Origin: Spirosoma montaniterrae
GTDB taxonomy: Bacteria > Bacteroidota > Bacteroidia > Cytophagales > Spirosomataceae
NCBI RefSeq assembly: GCF_001988955.1
Contig: NZ_CP014263.1
Location: forward strand, 558,001 to 622,000
Length of the DNA: 64,000 nucleotides
Reading direction: 5' to 3'
The position numbers and the translations under genes are program-made. Numbering within the stretch: the first letter of the stretch is position 1; each line of letters opens with the position of its first letter. The notes beneath the pieces are model-generated. The model had not been told where the DNA came from, did no database searches, and saw only the letters and a list, made by a program, of their open reading frames with translations. Shown here piece by piece: positions 53,488-62,331 of the stretch.

Positions 53488-53593
53488 AGGGGAACGCGGA
53501 TTAAACGGATGATGCGGATCAACACAGATTTCTTTACCACTGAAAGAAAAATCCGTTTTGATCCGCATCATCCGTTTAATCCGCGTTCCCCTT
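53487..53593. terminator. 36-base perfect inverted repeat, CACAGATTNAACGGAT family (copy 2)
   Basis: Arms 53487-53522 and 53558-53593 are exact inverses (first 20 bases AAGGGGAACGCGGATTAAAC). It fills the space between two convergent genes, overlapping the hydrolase stop by one base, and probably ends both transcripts. Related copy at 27017. Confidence 0.85.
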
Positions 53594-53596
53594 TTA

Positions 53597-56500
53597 TTAC
53601 ATCCCTGATGTTGAGAACTGCAACTTATCTACTGCAAACAGCGGCTTCTGGCCCGCGTTTGGGTTCACGAACACGAAATACAGTTTGTGCATTCCGTTGA
53701 CCGGCGTCTTGATTGGAATCTTGACCGGCCCCATTGTGCCCTGTTTTACGTCGGCTTCACCGATAAGCATACCAGTCGGCGAGTCGATGCGGGCTTCGAG
53801 TTTACCCCCCGCAACGCGTTCGTCGCTGGCGAAAACCATTGCCGAAACGGTCTGGATGTCAGTTAAATCGAGCGCATCAAAAGCAACGTAACTACCCGAT
53901 TTGGTGCCGATTGCCATCGTGCCCATCTTGGGAATGTCGTACTCGAAGATGTCCTGTTTCTTATCGGCTGATACGGCTTTGATCGATGGCGACCGCAGGG
54001 CTACCGACGTTGAACCCGTCAGCGGGCCAACCATGCCATTGCCCCGGTCGGTATAACTGGCCGAAAGAATATATGAGCCGTCTTTTTTCTGCTCCTTGGG
54101 CATGTAATCACCCGCAATAGGCTGGCGTTTGGCGGCTTTATCATCGGCCAGCGACAGGATATAGCGGACCATTTCGGTGGCTTCCGAATCTTTCAGTTGC
54201 GGGTGTGCGCTCATGGCCTGTTCGCCCCAGACACCGCCCCCGCCTTTGATGATTTTGTTGGCTAACTTACCTTCGGCCTGAAACGCACCTTTGTATTTTT
54301 TCGCTACGTCGATGTACGACGGACCAATGGATTTTTTGTCGACAGCATGGCAGGCTTTACAGTCGCTGAGTTCGATAAGCCGTTTGCCGGTCGAGAAACT
54401 CAGGTTGGCCTGATGACCCTGTGCCAGCATCGTTTTATCGAAGCCTTCGAGATAGTCGATGGTCATCGTCACATCGTCGGGGCTGATACCTTTTTGCAGC
54501 GTACCGTCTTCTTTATCAACCACCTTTACGCTGTATTTCACTGGCTTTTCGGGAAAATAGAACGACCGGTTGCCTGCTACGGCTACCTCAACTTTCGGTT
54601 CTTCGTTACCTACCTTAATCTCCATCGTTTGGGTTGCCACGTTGCCAGCGGCATCGGTCACGCGTAGGGTAGTCGGATACACGCCCGGCTTGCTGAACGT
54701 AACGGTTGGGGTAGCCGACGTTTGTTTGGGCATTCCATTTCCGAACGACCATTCGTATTTAAGCGCGTCTCCGTCGTAGTCCATCGACTTTTTGGCGTCG
54801 AATTTCACGGTGAGCGGGGCCGATCCAACGGTTTTGTTTGCGCTTGCGATGGCAACGGGCCTGCGGTTTCCGGCGTTGTAGGTAATGCGGCTCAGGCGGG
54901 CGTCGTCGTTGGCGGCAAACCAGCGTTGGCCGTATTCGAGCATATACAACGACCCGTCGTTGGCAAACTGCATATCAATGGTATGCGAGAATTTCGTGCT
55001 GGGCATAAACCGCTCCATCTTCACAAAATCGCCGTTCTCCTTCATTGTAACGGGGTTAATCCAGTCGCGCATCCAGTCGTAAGCAAAGAATTTACCGTCG
55101 TAGTGGCGCGGGAATTTCACGTCTGTTTCCGGGTAGTCGTCGTAGTAGTAAACGGGGCCACCCATGCCATTGCGTCCGCCTTTGCCCACAATCTCACCGA
55201 ACTCAGGCGACTCGGCGTAGGGGTAGTAGATAAACGCTTTCTGCGCCGGGGGCAACTCGCGCAGCCCGTCGATGCGATCCGAATAATTGATGGGCCGGGC
55301 CGGGTCGTTGAGCGGACCGGAGGTGCTGTCGGCAAAATTGAACCGGCGGTAGGGGCGGTTGTCGGCCACAAACAGCGGCCATCCGTAGTAGCCCGCCTGC
55401 CGGGCCTGATTGATTTCGTCGTGACCACGCGGGCCGTACTTCTCGTCGTTCTCACCCGCGTCGGGGCCAACTTCGCCCCAGTAGAGGAAACCCGTGCGCT
55501 GATCGACCGAAATGCGGTAGGGGTTTCGGTTGCCCATCACGTAGATTTCAGGCCGGGCCTTTGCCGTGCCTTTCGGAAACAGGTTGCCATCGGGAATAGA
55601 ATAGGTTCCGTCGGCTTCAGGTTTGATACGGAGGATTTTGCCGCGCAGGTCGTTGGTATTGCTGGAGGTGACTAATGCGTTCCAGCCTTCGCGGCCCGGT
55701 CGGTCGTCAGACGGGCTGAAACCTTTTGAGGCAAACGGGTTAGTATCGTCGCCGGTCGAGAGATAGAGGTTGCCCTTGCGGTCCCAGGCAATAGAGCCGC
55801 CCGTGTGGCAGCAGTCGGTACGTTTTACTGGCACCGTTAGCAGCACCTTTTCGGTACTAAGCAGCAGCGTGTCCTTCACATCGTCATAGACGAACCGCGA
55901 CAGATGCTGCGCCGTATCGCCGGGAGCTTCGGGCCGCGAAACGGGCGAATAGTAAGCGTAAACGTATTTGTTCTGCTTGAAATTGGGGTCAACGTTCAGC
56001 CCCATCAGGCCGTATTCGTGTTTGGTGTAAACCGGAAACTGAGCTACCACCTTTACGGCTTTTGTTTTCGGGTTCCAGAGTTTCAGCTTGCCCTTGCGTT
56101 CGGCAAACAACACCTTGCCATTGTCTAAAACAGCTAATTCGGTCGGTTCTTCCAACCCAGCAACAAACACCTCTTTCGTAAACCGGTTTTCTTCGGGATA
56201 CGGCTGCGTTTTGGCCTGACCAAACTTTAGGCTCGTTGCCATTACTGATTTGAGACCACCCATCAGGTGCTTCAGGAAAACCGGATTGGTGAACGTTTCG
56301 TCGGGATGGCCGAAGTTGGTGTAAAACGCCTTGCCACCGTCATAATCGTGATACCACGACATGGGGTGGTCGTCGCCCATTTTCCCGTCTTTATACGTCT
56401 TTTCATCAATCTTGACTAATACGTTGACGTCTTTGTTAAAATTCTTGAAGTCGTAGAACTCGTCTTTGATTTTCCAGCGGTCGGGAAAGCCAAACATCGA

Positions 56501-57033
56501 CGGATGGTTTTTATTGACCACATACGCTTCGCCTTCCTGCACGTTAGGATTGCCGGGGTGACTGGCAAACTGCCCGCCCGACAACTTGTTGTACCAGGGC
56601 CAGCCGTATTCGGTGTCGGTAGCCGCGTGTATGCCAACATAGCCGCCCCCGCCTGAATGTAGCGTTCAAAAGCCGCCTGTTGCGCGTCGTTCAGCACGTC
56701 GCCGGTAGTGCTGAGCCAGATAACGGCCCCGTAGCGTTTCAGATTGGCTTCCGTAAACTGATTGGCATCTTCGGTGGTGTCAACGGCAAAACCGTTCTCC
56801 TGACCGAGTTTCATGATAGCACGTTGACCGGCAGGAATGGATTTGTGCCGAAACCCTTTTGTTTTAGAAAATACCAGCACCCGATTCAGCGCGACGGGCG
56901 TTTCAGCCGCAGCGGTTTTCTGGGTGGTATTGCGTTTAGCAGTGGTTTGCGCGTCGGCAGTTGTCAGCAGACCGGAAGCCACCAGCACACCCGCCAGCAG
57001 CCAGGTGCAGGAGGGGAGCCATTGGTTTTTCAT
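53597..57033 (-). CDS. ThuA / PQQ-type sugar dehydrogenase / PKD / cytochrome c fusion, frame broken by one missing base
   Basis: Two frames join into one 1145-residue secreted protein (signal peptide ending TTADAQ). ThuA-like glutamine-amidotransferase fold at about 45-275 (VLVFSKTKGFRHKSIPAGQ, YHDYDGGKAFYTNFGH). A glucose/sorbosone dehydrogenase beta-propeller follows (GLEEPTELAVLDNGKVLFAER, GLNVDPNFKQN, DCCHTGGSIAWDRKGNLYLSTGD), then a PKD domain (FDAKKSMDYDGDALKYEWSFGNG), a cytochrome c with CKACH and a C-terminal carbohydrate-binding-like domain. The ThuA part breaks at the C5 run 56646-56650: one extra base restores YIQAGGGYVGIHAATD. Probably an outer or periplasmic sugar oxidase passing electrons to its own haem. 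Confidence 0.88.
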
Positions 57034-57127
57034 AGAGTTAATAGGTTGGGTGATTATTAACAGAACAGAGTAAGTCGTTTGCTTTATTCAACGACGGTTT
57101 TGGCTTTTACGAGGAATCAAAGTTACC

Positions 57128-57159
57128 AAAAAAGCGAACGCCTAAAGAAGGGCGTTCGC
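57128..57159 (-). terminator. Rho-independent terminator of the META gene
   Basis: GCGAACGCC at 57134-57142 and GGCGTTCGC at 57151-57159 form a 9-base stem. Read on the minus strand it is followed by six T (57133-57128). It lies 28 bases after the META-domain gene. Confidence 0.85.
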
Positions 57160-57186
57160 GCTGATTTATACCGGAATATTAACAAA

Positions 57187-57972
57187 TTAATCCACTTTTT
57201 TGAACGTAGCCACGGGCTTGCCATCGCGCATTAGTGTCAGCGTCATATCCGCAATCTGATAACTGAGTGGCCCTTCCAACGCTTTCAGAAAGCTGTTTTC
57301 GAGTTGGGCCGTTTCGCCGGGACAGGCCATCATTGTCGTTGCCAGCCGCCCAAAATCGACCTGACGCGTGTCGGCCCGAACGCTGCCCATGATGCGGTTG
57401 CAGCCCGCCAGTCCACCAATTCGACCCTCCGACAGATTAATCTCGATATACGGCAACTCCTTCTGCGGGGGGCTGACTGTAACAGGCTGACCATGTAGCG
57501 TTTTCAGCACCCAAATGTCGTTCAGCGACATCAGTTGCCCGAGCGATGCGCCACAGCCGGTATAGGTTTTGCCATTAGCCGTTACCTCGACGGCGTAGTC
57601 GAAGCGTTGCCCCGACATGGCGTTGACGCAGCTATCGGGCCGGAAGCGGGCCATCAGCCGGTTCGATTCGGCAGTAGCGTCGTAGCGGAAAGCTCCGCGC
57701 ACGTCGTCAAGGCGTTCGGGTACCTTCGTCACGATGCTGTCGCCGTCGACAGTCGTAAACGTCATTCGGTTTTTAGAAATATTGATTGTCAGCGACCAGA
57801 ATGGCTCGGTTCCGTTGGCAATCAGGCTATTACCAGCCCGAATGTGACGGGTGTAATCAGCTACCTCAGGCGTTTCGGTGCGGGTGGGTGTCATCATCGC
57901 AGCGATTTGACGAGAGGGTCGGTGGCAGGAAAACGAACTCACAAGCAATGCGTAAATCAGAAAGATTCTCAT
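57187..57972 (-). CDS. META-domain (HslJ-like) lipoprotein
   Basis: 261 residues. A signal ends at SSFSC (Cys 16). A first domain (about 45-150; GTEPFWSLTINISKNRMTF, CVNAMSGQRFDYAVEVTANGKTYTGCGASL) belongs to the COG3650 group, and a C-terminal META domain (about 160-260; WVLKTLHGQPVTV, GRIGGLAGCNRIMGSV, FGRLATTMMACPG) to the HslJ type. Such lipoproteins are common in the envelope with roles in stress or motility not clearly set. Its own terminator follows. Confidence 0.85.
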   Translation of the reverse strand: MRIFLIYALLVSSFSCHRPSRQIAAMMTPTRTETPEVADYTRHIRAGNSLIANGTEPFWSLTINISKNRMTFTTVDGDSIVTKVPERLDDVRGAFRYDATAESNRLMARFRPDSCVNAMSGQRFDYAVEVTANGKTYTGCGASLGQLMSLNDIWVLKTLHGQPVTVSPPQKELPYIEINLSEGRIGGLAGCNRIMGSVRADTRQVDFGRLATTMMACPGETAQLENSFLKALEGPLSYQIADMTLTLMRDGKPVATFKKVD

Positions 57973-58061
57973 GGATCAGTTTATTTTTTAGTGAGATGTT
58001 TCGAAGCCGACAACGTTTAACTGTAAACACTTCAATACCACAACTGTTAATGGCTAACACC

Positions 58062-58148
58062 TGTAACGCGGCTGGAAAGCCGCCGGTTGTTAAAGCGGTA
58101 GGTTGTCGAGGTCACAGGTCTTCAAAGCGGCTTTCCAGCCGCGTTACA
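58062..58148. repeat. TGTAACGCGGCTGG inverted repeat
   Basis: Arms 58062-58083 and 58127-58148 (TGTAACGCGGCTGGAAAGCC...) are exact 22-base inverses, and each arm has an inner palindrome (GCGGCT-GGAA-AGCCGC). It ends nine bases before the LEA-type gene start, so it would lie in the leader of that gene. Confidence 0.8.
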
Positions 58149-58157
58149 TGCAACGTT

Positions 58158-59066
58158 ATGAAAAAAGGATGGCTTATTGTTTTGGGATTGCTGTTAATTG
58201 GCGGCATTGGTGCCTACGTGTGGTATAATCGGCTGAAAAACAATGCACAGGCTGAAGGCGGGGCGTATGATGACACGCTGAAACCCCGGCTGGAAATGAC
58301 TACGCTGGAGATTACAGACATGGACGACGATGTGATTACCATGAATGTGAAAATGCTCATCGATAACCCGTTGCCGGTTGGGTTTAAAGCCAATAACCTG
58401 CGTTACACCGTATTTATCGCCAAAACGCCCGTTATCGAAGAAACCTACGGTAAACCCATCGAAGTCGAATCGGGCGACAGTACGCTGCTGGTGTTGCCAA
58501 TGAAACTACGAAACCAGAAGCTGATGGCGGTACTGAACACACTCGACAAAAAAGACATCGACAGCACCACCTACGGCGTTCGGGCCGCGTTCGACCTCGA
58601 CGTACCCATTCTGGGCGAACGGACGTTTACCCAAACGTTTGAGAAACGGTTGCCGACCTACTACCTGCCTAAAATAAAAATTGAAGACCTCGATTTTGGC
58701 AAACTTGGGCTGAAACGTACCGACGTGGCAGCTAAGGTAAGCGTTGAGAACAAAAACAGATACCCTTACAACATCACCGATGCGCACTACACCGTCTCGA
58801 TTGATGGTAAGGAAATTGCCGAAGGAAGCCAGCCGGAGCCGATTCTAATAAAAAAGCAGGCTACTACGCCCGTTGTTTTTCCGGTTACGGTGCGGCCCGG
58901 CGCGAACCTGAGCGTTCTACCCAAAATGCTGTTCGACAAAAAAGATACGCCGTTTCTGGTGACGTTTCGCTGTAAAATTTTAGACAAAGACGGGAATTTA
59001 GCCTTCAAAAACAGCCGGTTCAACACCACTATTCGCGGCACGCTGGCCGATTTTAAGAAGGATTAA
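58158..59066 (+). CDS. LEA type 2 (WHy-domain) membrane-anchored protein
   Basis: 302 residues from the ATG at 58158. One N-terminal membrane helix (GWLIVLGLLLIGGIGAYVWY) is followed by two LEA14-like beta-sandwich domains: LEMTTLEITDMDDDVITMNVKMLIDNPLPVGFKANNLRYTVFI and IKIEDLDFGKLGLKRTDVAAKVSVENKNRYPYNITDAHYTV, each with the N-P (or N-x-Y-P) pattern of WHy domains. The family binds or stabilises membranes or lipids under stress in plants; the bacterial role is unclear. A long repeat lies immediately before the start. Confidence 0.85.
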   Translation: MKKGWLIVLGLLLIGGIGAYVWYNRLKNNAQAEGGAYDDTLKPRLEMTTLEITDMDDDVITMNVKMLIDNPLPVGFKANNLRYTVFIAKTPVIEETYGKPIEVESGDSTLLVLPMKLRNQKLMAVLNTLDKKDIDSTTYGVRAAFDLDVPILGERTFTQTFEKRLPTYYLPKIKIEDLDFGKLGLKRTDVAAKVSVENKNRYPYNITDAHYTVSIDGKEIAEGSQPEPILIKKQATTPVVFPVTVRPGANLSVLPKMLFDKKDTPFLVTFRCKILDKDGNLAFKNSRFNTTIRGTLADFKKD

Positions 59067-59164
59067 CCCCATCCCAACCCCTCCCCTTAAATCAGGGGAG
59101 GGGCTAAGCCATCCCGGTCTTGTAAGTCCCTCCCCTTGTTTTAAGGGGAGGGGTTGGGGTGGGG
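59067..59164. repeat. CCCCTCCC-family inverted repeat (copy 3)
   Basis: CCCCATCCCAACCCCTCCCC at 59067 mirrors the GGGGAGGGGTTGGGGTGGGG that ends at 59164. It fills the whole 98-base gap between two convergent genes, from the base after one stop to the base before the other. Confidence 0.85.
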
Positions 59165-60742
59165 TCACAGTTTCACGAACACATACGGATCGTACTCCAC
59201 AAAATCGCTGGCTTTAATGTCAACGCCCGTTACGCGACCATTTTCTACGGAGAATTTTGTCGGGAAAATGCCGAACGCCGGGTGTGAGTAGGTAAGCCGG
59301 AAGGTGTCGCTATCCATGCAGTCGAGTTGGGCGGTAACGGTTGGGTGGTGTTCAAAACTGATTTTCAGGCCGGTAGCGGTCGGTGCAATCGTGATGGTGC
59401 CGTACAGTTCGTTGTGATACGTACCGGCGTAGGCCGACAGCGGCAGTGCGGGCCTGGCTTTTTTTGCCACGCGACCGGCCATTTTTGCCAATTCCTGCTG
59501 TTGTTTCTGGTCTTCGGGGCGGGTGAGATTCAGGAAAAAGCGGCTGCGGTCAGTGTAAGACACGCCCAGATAGGCGTCTAAAAGCTGGTAGCGCAGAGCC
59601 TCGAAAAATTGTTGGTTATCCTGATTGGTCAGAATCGTAATCGCCAGTTTCTCTTCGGGTACGAAACAGGTGTTGGTTACGAAACCGAAGGCTCCACCCG
59701 TGTGCCAGTACACCTGCCGACCAGCATAGTCGGCCATGAACACGCCTAATCCGTAGGCCCGGAAATGCACGGGAAATACCGGCGATTTGCGACTTCCGGT
59801 TACAATATTGGCGTCACGCGTTTTTTGCAGTACCGACCACGGCAGCACGCGTTTGCCCTCAAACCGGCCACTGTCTAACTGCATCAACAGCCACTTGCTC
59901 ACGTCTTTCACACACGAAACCATGCTACCTGCCGGAGCCAGATTGTCGACCGAGTCGTAGGGCAGGCGAATGGGTTTGCCATCGAGCGTAAAATTAGTTG
60001 TGTAGGGCCGGGCCATGTTGGGGCGGTTCTCGGCTCCGGTGGTGAGCATAAACGTGTTGGTCATGCCCAGCGGCTTCACAATGTTGGTTTCTACATACTG
60101 CTCCCACGACTGCCCCGTTACTTTCGGGATGATTTCGCCCGCCGTCACAAAGGCCGAGTTGCAGTAGCCGTAATCCTGCCGGAACTGACCCTCTGGTTTC
60201 AGCAACCGCATTCGCCGGACTACTTCGGCGCGGGGCAGATTAGTATCCCAGAATGTAAAATCTCCCTGGAAGGTCTTGGTGCCGAGCCGGTGGCAGAGCA
60301 AATCGCGGATGGTAACGAGTTGCGTGGCTGCCGGGTCATAGAGCTTATAATCGGGCAGGTAGTTTGTGACGCGGTCGTTGAGCGAGAGTTTTTTCTCATC
60401 GTCAAGTTTGGCTAAGGCCGTGCCTGTAAACAGCTTTGTATTCGACGCAATCAGGAACAGCGTGTTCTCATCGACCGGTTCTGGCTTAGAAACATCCCGA
60501 ACGCCGTAGCCTTTTGAGACAATGACCTTACCATCTTTCACGACGGCAATGGCGAGGCCCGGAATCTGCCAGTCGGCCATGCCGCGCCGGATGTAGGCGT
60601 CTAAGCTATCGGTGACGAAGGCGGGTTGCCGTTGGGCGAAAGCCGCCGATGAACCAGCGAGAACCGACAGGAGTAGGAGTAGTAGGTGAATCTGAAAATA
60701 CCCCACCCCAACCCCTCCCCATTGAGGGAGGGGCTTTTTCAT
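59165..60742 (-). CDS. Serine hydrolase (beta-lactamase/PBP4-like class C family)
   Basis: 525 residues from the ATG at 60742 (a longer start at 60778 adds 12). LIASNTKLFTGTAL gives the Ser-x-x-Lys pair, YGYCNSAFVTAGEI the Tyr-x-Asn element, and HTGGAFGF the third motif (HTGG). Residues about 445-525 form a C-terminal beta domain (AYAGTYHNELYGTITIAP). The signal peptide is unusual: MKKPLPQWGGVGVGYF before the hydrophobic core is a translated half copy of the CCCCTCCC repeat. Likely a periplasmic esterase or peptidase; class C fold members vary widely. Confidence 0.85.
   Translation of the reverse strand: MKKPLPQWGGVGVGYFQIHLLLLLLSVLAGSSAAFAQRQPAFVTDSLDAYIRRGMADWQIPGLAIAVVKDGKVIVSKGYGVRDVSKPEPVDENTLFLIASNTKLFTGTALAKLDDEKKLSLNDRVTNYLPDYKLYDPAATQLVTIRDLLCHRLGTKTFQGDFTFWDTNLPRAEVVRRMRLLKPEGQFRQDYGYCNSAFVTAGEIIPKVTGQSWEQYVETNIVKPLGMTNTFMLTTGAENRPNMARPYTTNFTLDGKPIRLPYDSVDNLAPAGSMVSCVKDVSKWLLMQLDSGRFEGKRVLPWSVLQKTRDANIVTGSRKSPVFPVHFRAYGLGVFMADYAGRQVYWHTGGAFGFVTNTCFVPEEKLAITILTNQDNQQFFEALRYQLLDAYLGVSYTDRSRFFLNLTRPEDQKQQQELAKMAGRVAKKARPALPLSAYAGTYHNELYGTITIAPTATGLKISFEHHPTVTAQLDCMDSDTFRLTYSHPAFGIFPTKFSVENGRVTGVDIKASDFVEYDPYVFVKL
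60701..60735. repeat. Half copy of the CCCCTCCC-family repeat in the signal-peptide region
   Basis: CCCCACCCCAACCCCTCCCC at 60701-60720, then GAGGGAGGGGCT to 60735, matches the first half of the copy at 52373. It is read on the minus strand as the first residues of the serine hydrolase. Confidence 0.85.
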
Positions 60743-60810
60743 AGCACAGGGTGTTTTGAAAAAATATGAAAGTTTCATGGTCTGAAAATAATGAGTAGCG
60801 TTGTATGAAT

Positions 60811-60847
60811 GAAACGCCCCGCCTTCTGTACGATGGCGGGGCGTTTC
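60811..60847 (-). terminator. Hairpin after the MFS gene
   Basis: GAAACGCCCCGCC (60811-60823) and GGCGGGGCGTTTC (60835-60847) form a 13-base perfect stem with an 11-base loop. On the minus strand it lies 31 bases after the MFS stop and the T-rich end (TTTCATTC) fits a terminator. Confidence 0.7.
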
Positions 60848-60878
60848 GTTGGCAACAGTTGGGAATCGGCTGCTGCTT

Positions 60879-62129
60879 TTATAACTGCGGCTGTTCGGCT
60901 ACCAATTTTTCGTCGACGTGGCCGGGCTTGCGGTTGCGCATCCAGAACCAGAGGATGGTGAACGCTACGATCAGGATGAGGGGAAAGGTAGTCATTTTTG
61001 CCAGTGTAGCCTGCCCGGCAGCCAGTTCAAGCGCATCGCCCGTCAGACCGGCGGTTGCTTTTTCGGCCCGTTCGCTATCAATCCAACGGCCAATAATAGG
61101 GTTGAAAATCGACGTTGAGAACATACCCACCCCCCCGATAATTGACATGCCGAGGGCACCACTTTCAGGCACGCGCTCGGCTATGAAGCCGACCATCGTG
61201 GGCCAGAAGTAGCACACGCCGATGGCGAAGAACACAGCCGCTACATAGGCCATCGGACCAGTTTGCGTACTGAACAGGTAGATGCCGATAGCAGCAAAAA
61301 TAGCACCGCCCAACAGTACACCCGTTTGGTCGAGCCGGTGAATAATGGGACCACCGAAGTACCGGCCAATTGCCATCAATCCGGTAGTCAGGGCCAGAAT
61401 GTACATAGGCGTAGCTCCGCTCTTGCTCATAATCAGCCCTACCCACTGCTGTGGACCAAACTCCGAAATAGCGGTCAGAGCCATACAGCAGAACATAAAC
61501 AGATAGAGGGGCGTGAGCATAGCCTTGAAGTTATTACCCAACGACGTGGCACCCACCACTTTCGACACAGGAAAGGTCTGACCGAAGAACAGGAACGCAT
61601 AAATCAGCGTCGGAATCATGATAACCCAGATTTGTGCCTGCCACGGTAAGCCCGCATCGGTCATGAACTTCGAGATCAGGCTACCAATTACAATGCCGCC
61701 CGGAAACCACATGTGGAAACGATTCAGCATTTTATTCATCTGATTACCAGTGTACGTGTCGGCAATCATGGGATTACAGGCCGCTTCGGTACAGCCGTTG
61801 CCAATACCGATGAGCAGTGTTGAGATCAACAGCGTAGTGTAACTGCCGGCGTAGATGGTGAGCAGAATACCGAGCGTATGACACAAAAACGCCACCTGCA
61901 TGATGAGCTTGGGACCAACCGAGTTGTAGACCAGCCCGCCGATAATCATCGAGATGGGAAAGCCCAGGAACCACATGGAATTAATGAATCCCAATTGTTC
62001 GGCTGACAAATTAAGCTCCGTTCCTAACTGAGCCAGAATACCGGCCCGGATGCTAAACGAAAAGGCCGTTGTGATAAGGGCAAAACAACTCGCGTTGAAG
62101 AGCCGTGTCGCGTTAACAGATTGATTCAT
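60879..62129 (-). CDS. MFS transporter, sugar-type
   Basis: 416 residues, about twelve helices. SFSIRAGILAQLGTELNLSAEQLGFINSMWFLGFPISMIIGG, GIGNGCTEAACNPMIADTYTGNQMNKMLNRFHMWFPGG and GPQQWVGLIMSKSG follow a Bacteroidota MFS group that lies next to Gfo/Idh/MocA genes. The pairing with the divergent oxidoreductases at 62332 and 63627 suggests import of a sugar, polyol or inositol-like compound. The 202-base divergent gap holds no repeat copy; both promoters should be in it. Confidence 0.85.
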   Translation of the reverse strand: MNQSVNATRLFNASCFALITTAFSFSIRAGILAQLGTELNLSAEQLGFINSMWFLGFPISMIIGGLVYNSVGPKLIMQVAFLCHTLGILLTIYAGSYTTLLISTLLIGIGNGCTEAACNPMIADTYTGNQMNKMLNRFHMWFPGGIVIGSLISKFMTDAGLPWQAQIWVIMIPTLIYAFLFFGQTFPVSKVVGATSLGNNFKAMLTPLYLFMFCCMALTAISEFGPQQWVGLIMSKSGATPMYILALTTGLMAIGRYFGGPIIHRLDQTGVLLGGAIFAAIGIYLFSTQTGPMAYVAAVFFAIGVCYFWPTMVGFIAERVPESGALGMSIIGGVGMFSTSIFNPIIGRWIDSERAEKATAGLTGDALELAAGQATLAKMTTFPLILIVAFTILWFWMRNRKPGHVDEKLVAEQPQL

Positions 62130-62331
62130 TGTCGAAAGAAGGGATTTAGTGGTTATTGACTAATCAAACACGAAAAGACAGTTGGCGGTGTAAACTCCCC
62201 AAAATGGGACGTATTTGTGCAAAATTTCCGAAAAAAAAGTAAATCCGCTAATTTCCGCCCGCAAATTATTTAGACCCTGAAAATGGGTAAACGAGCCGAA
62301 ATCGACTCTTTTCTCTCTTAAACAGTACGTT

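Noticed and set aside
57786-58157. An N-terminal extension of the LEA-type protein
   Set aside because: It overlaps the META lipoprotein gene and the palindrome; the membrane helix directly follows the ATG at 58158.
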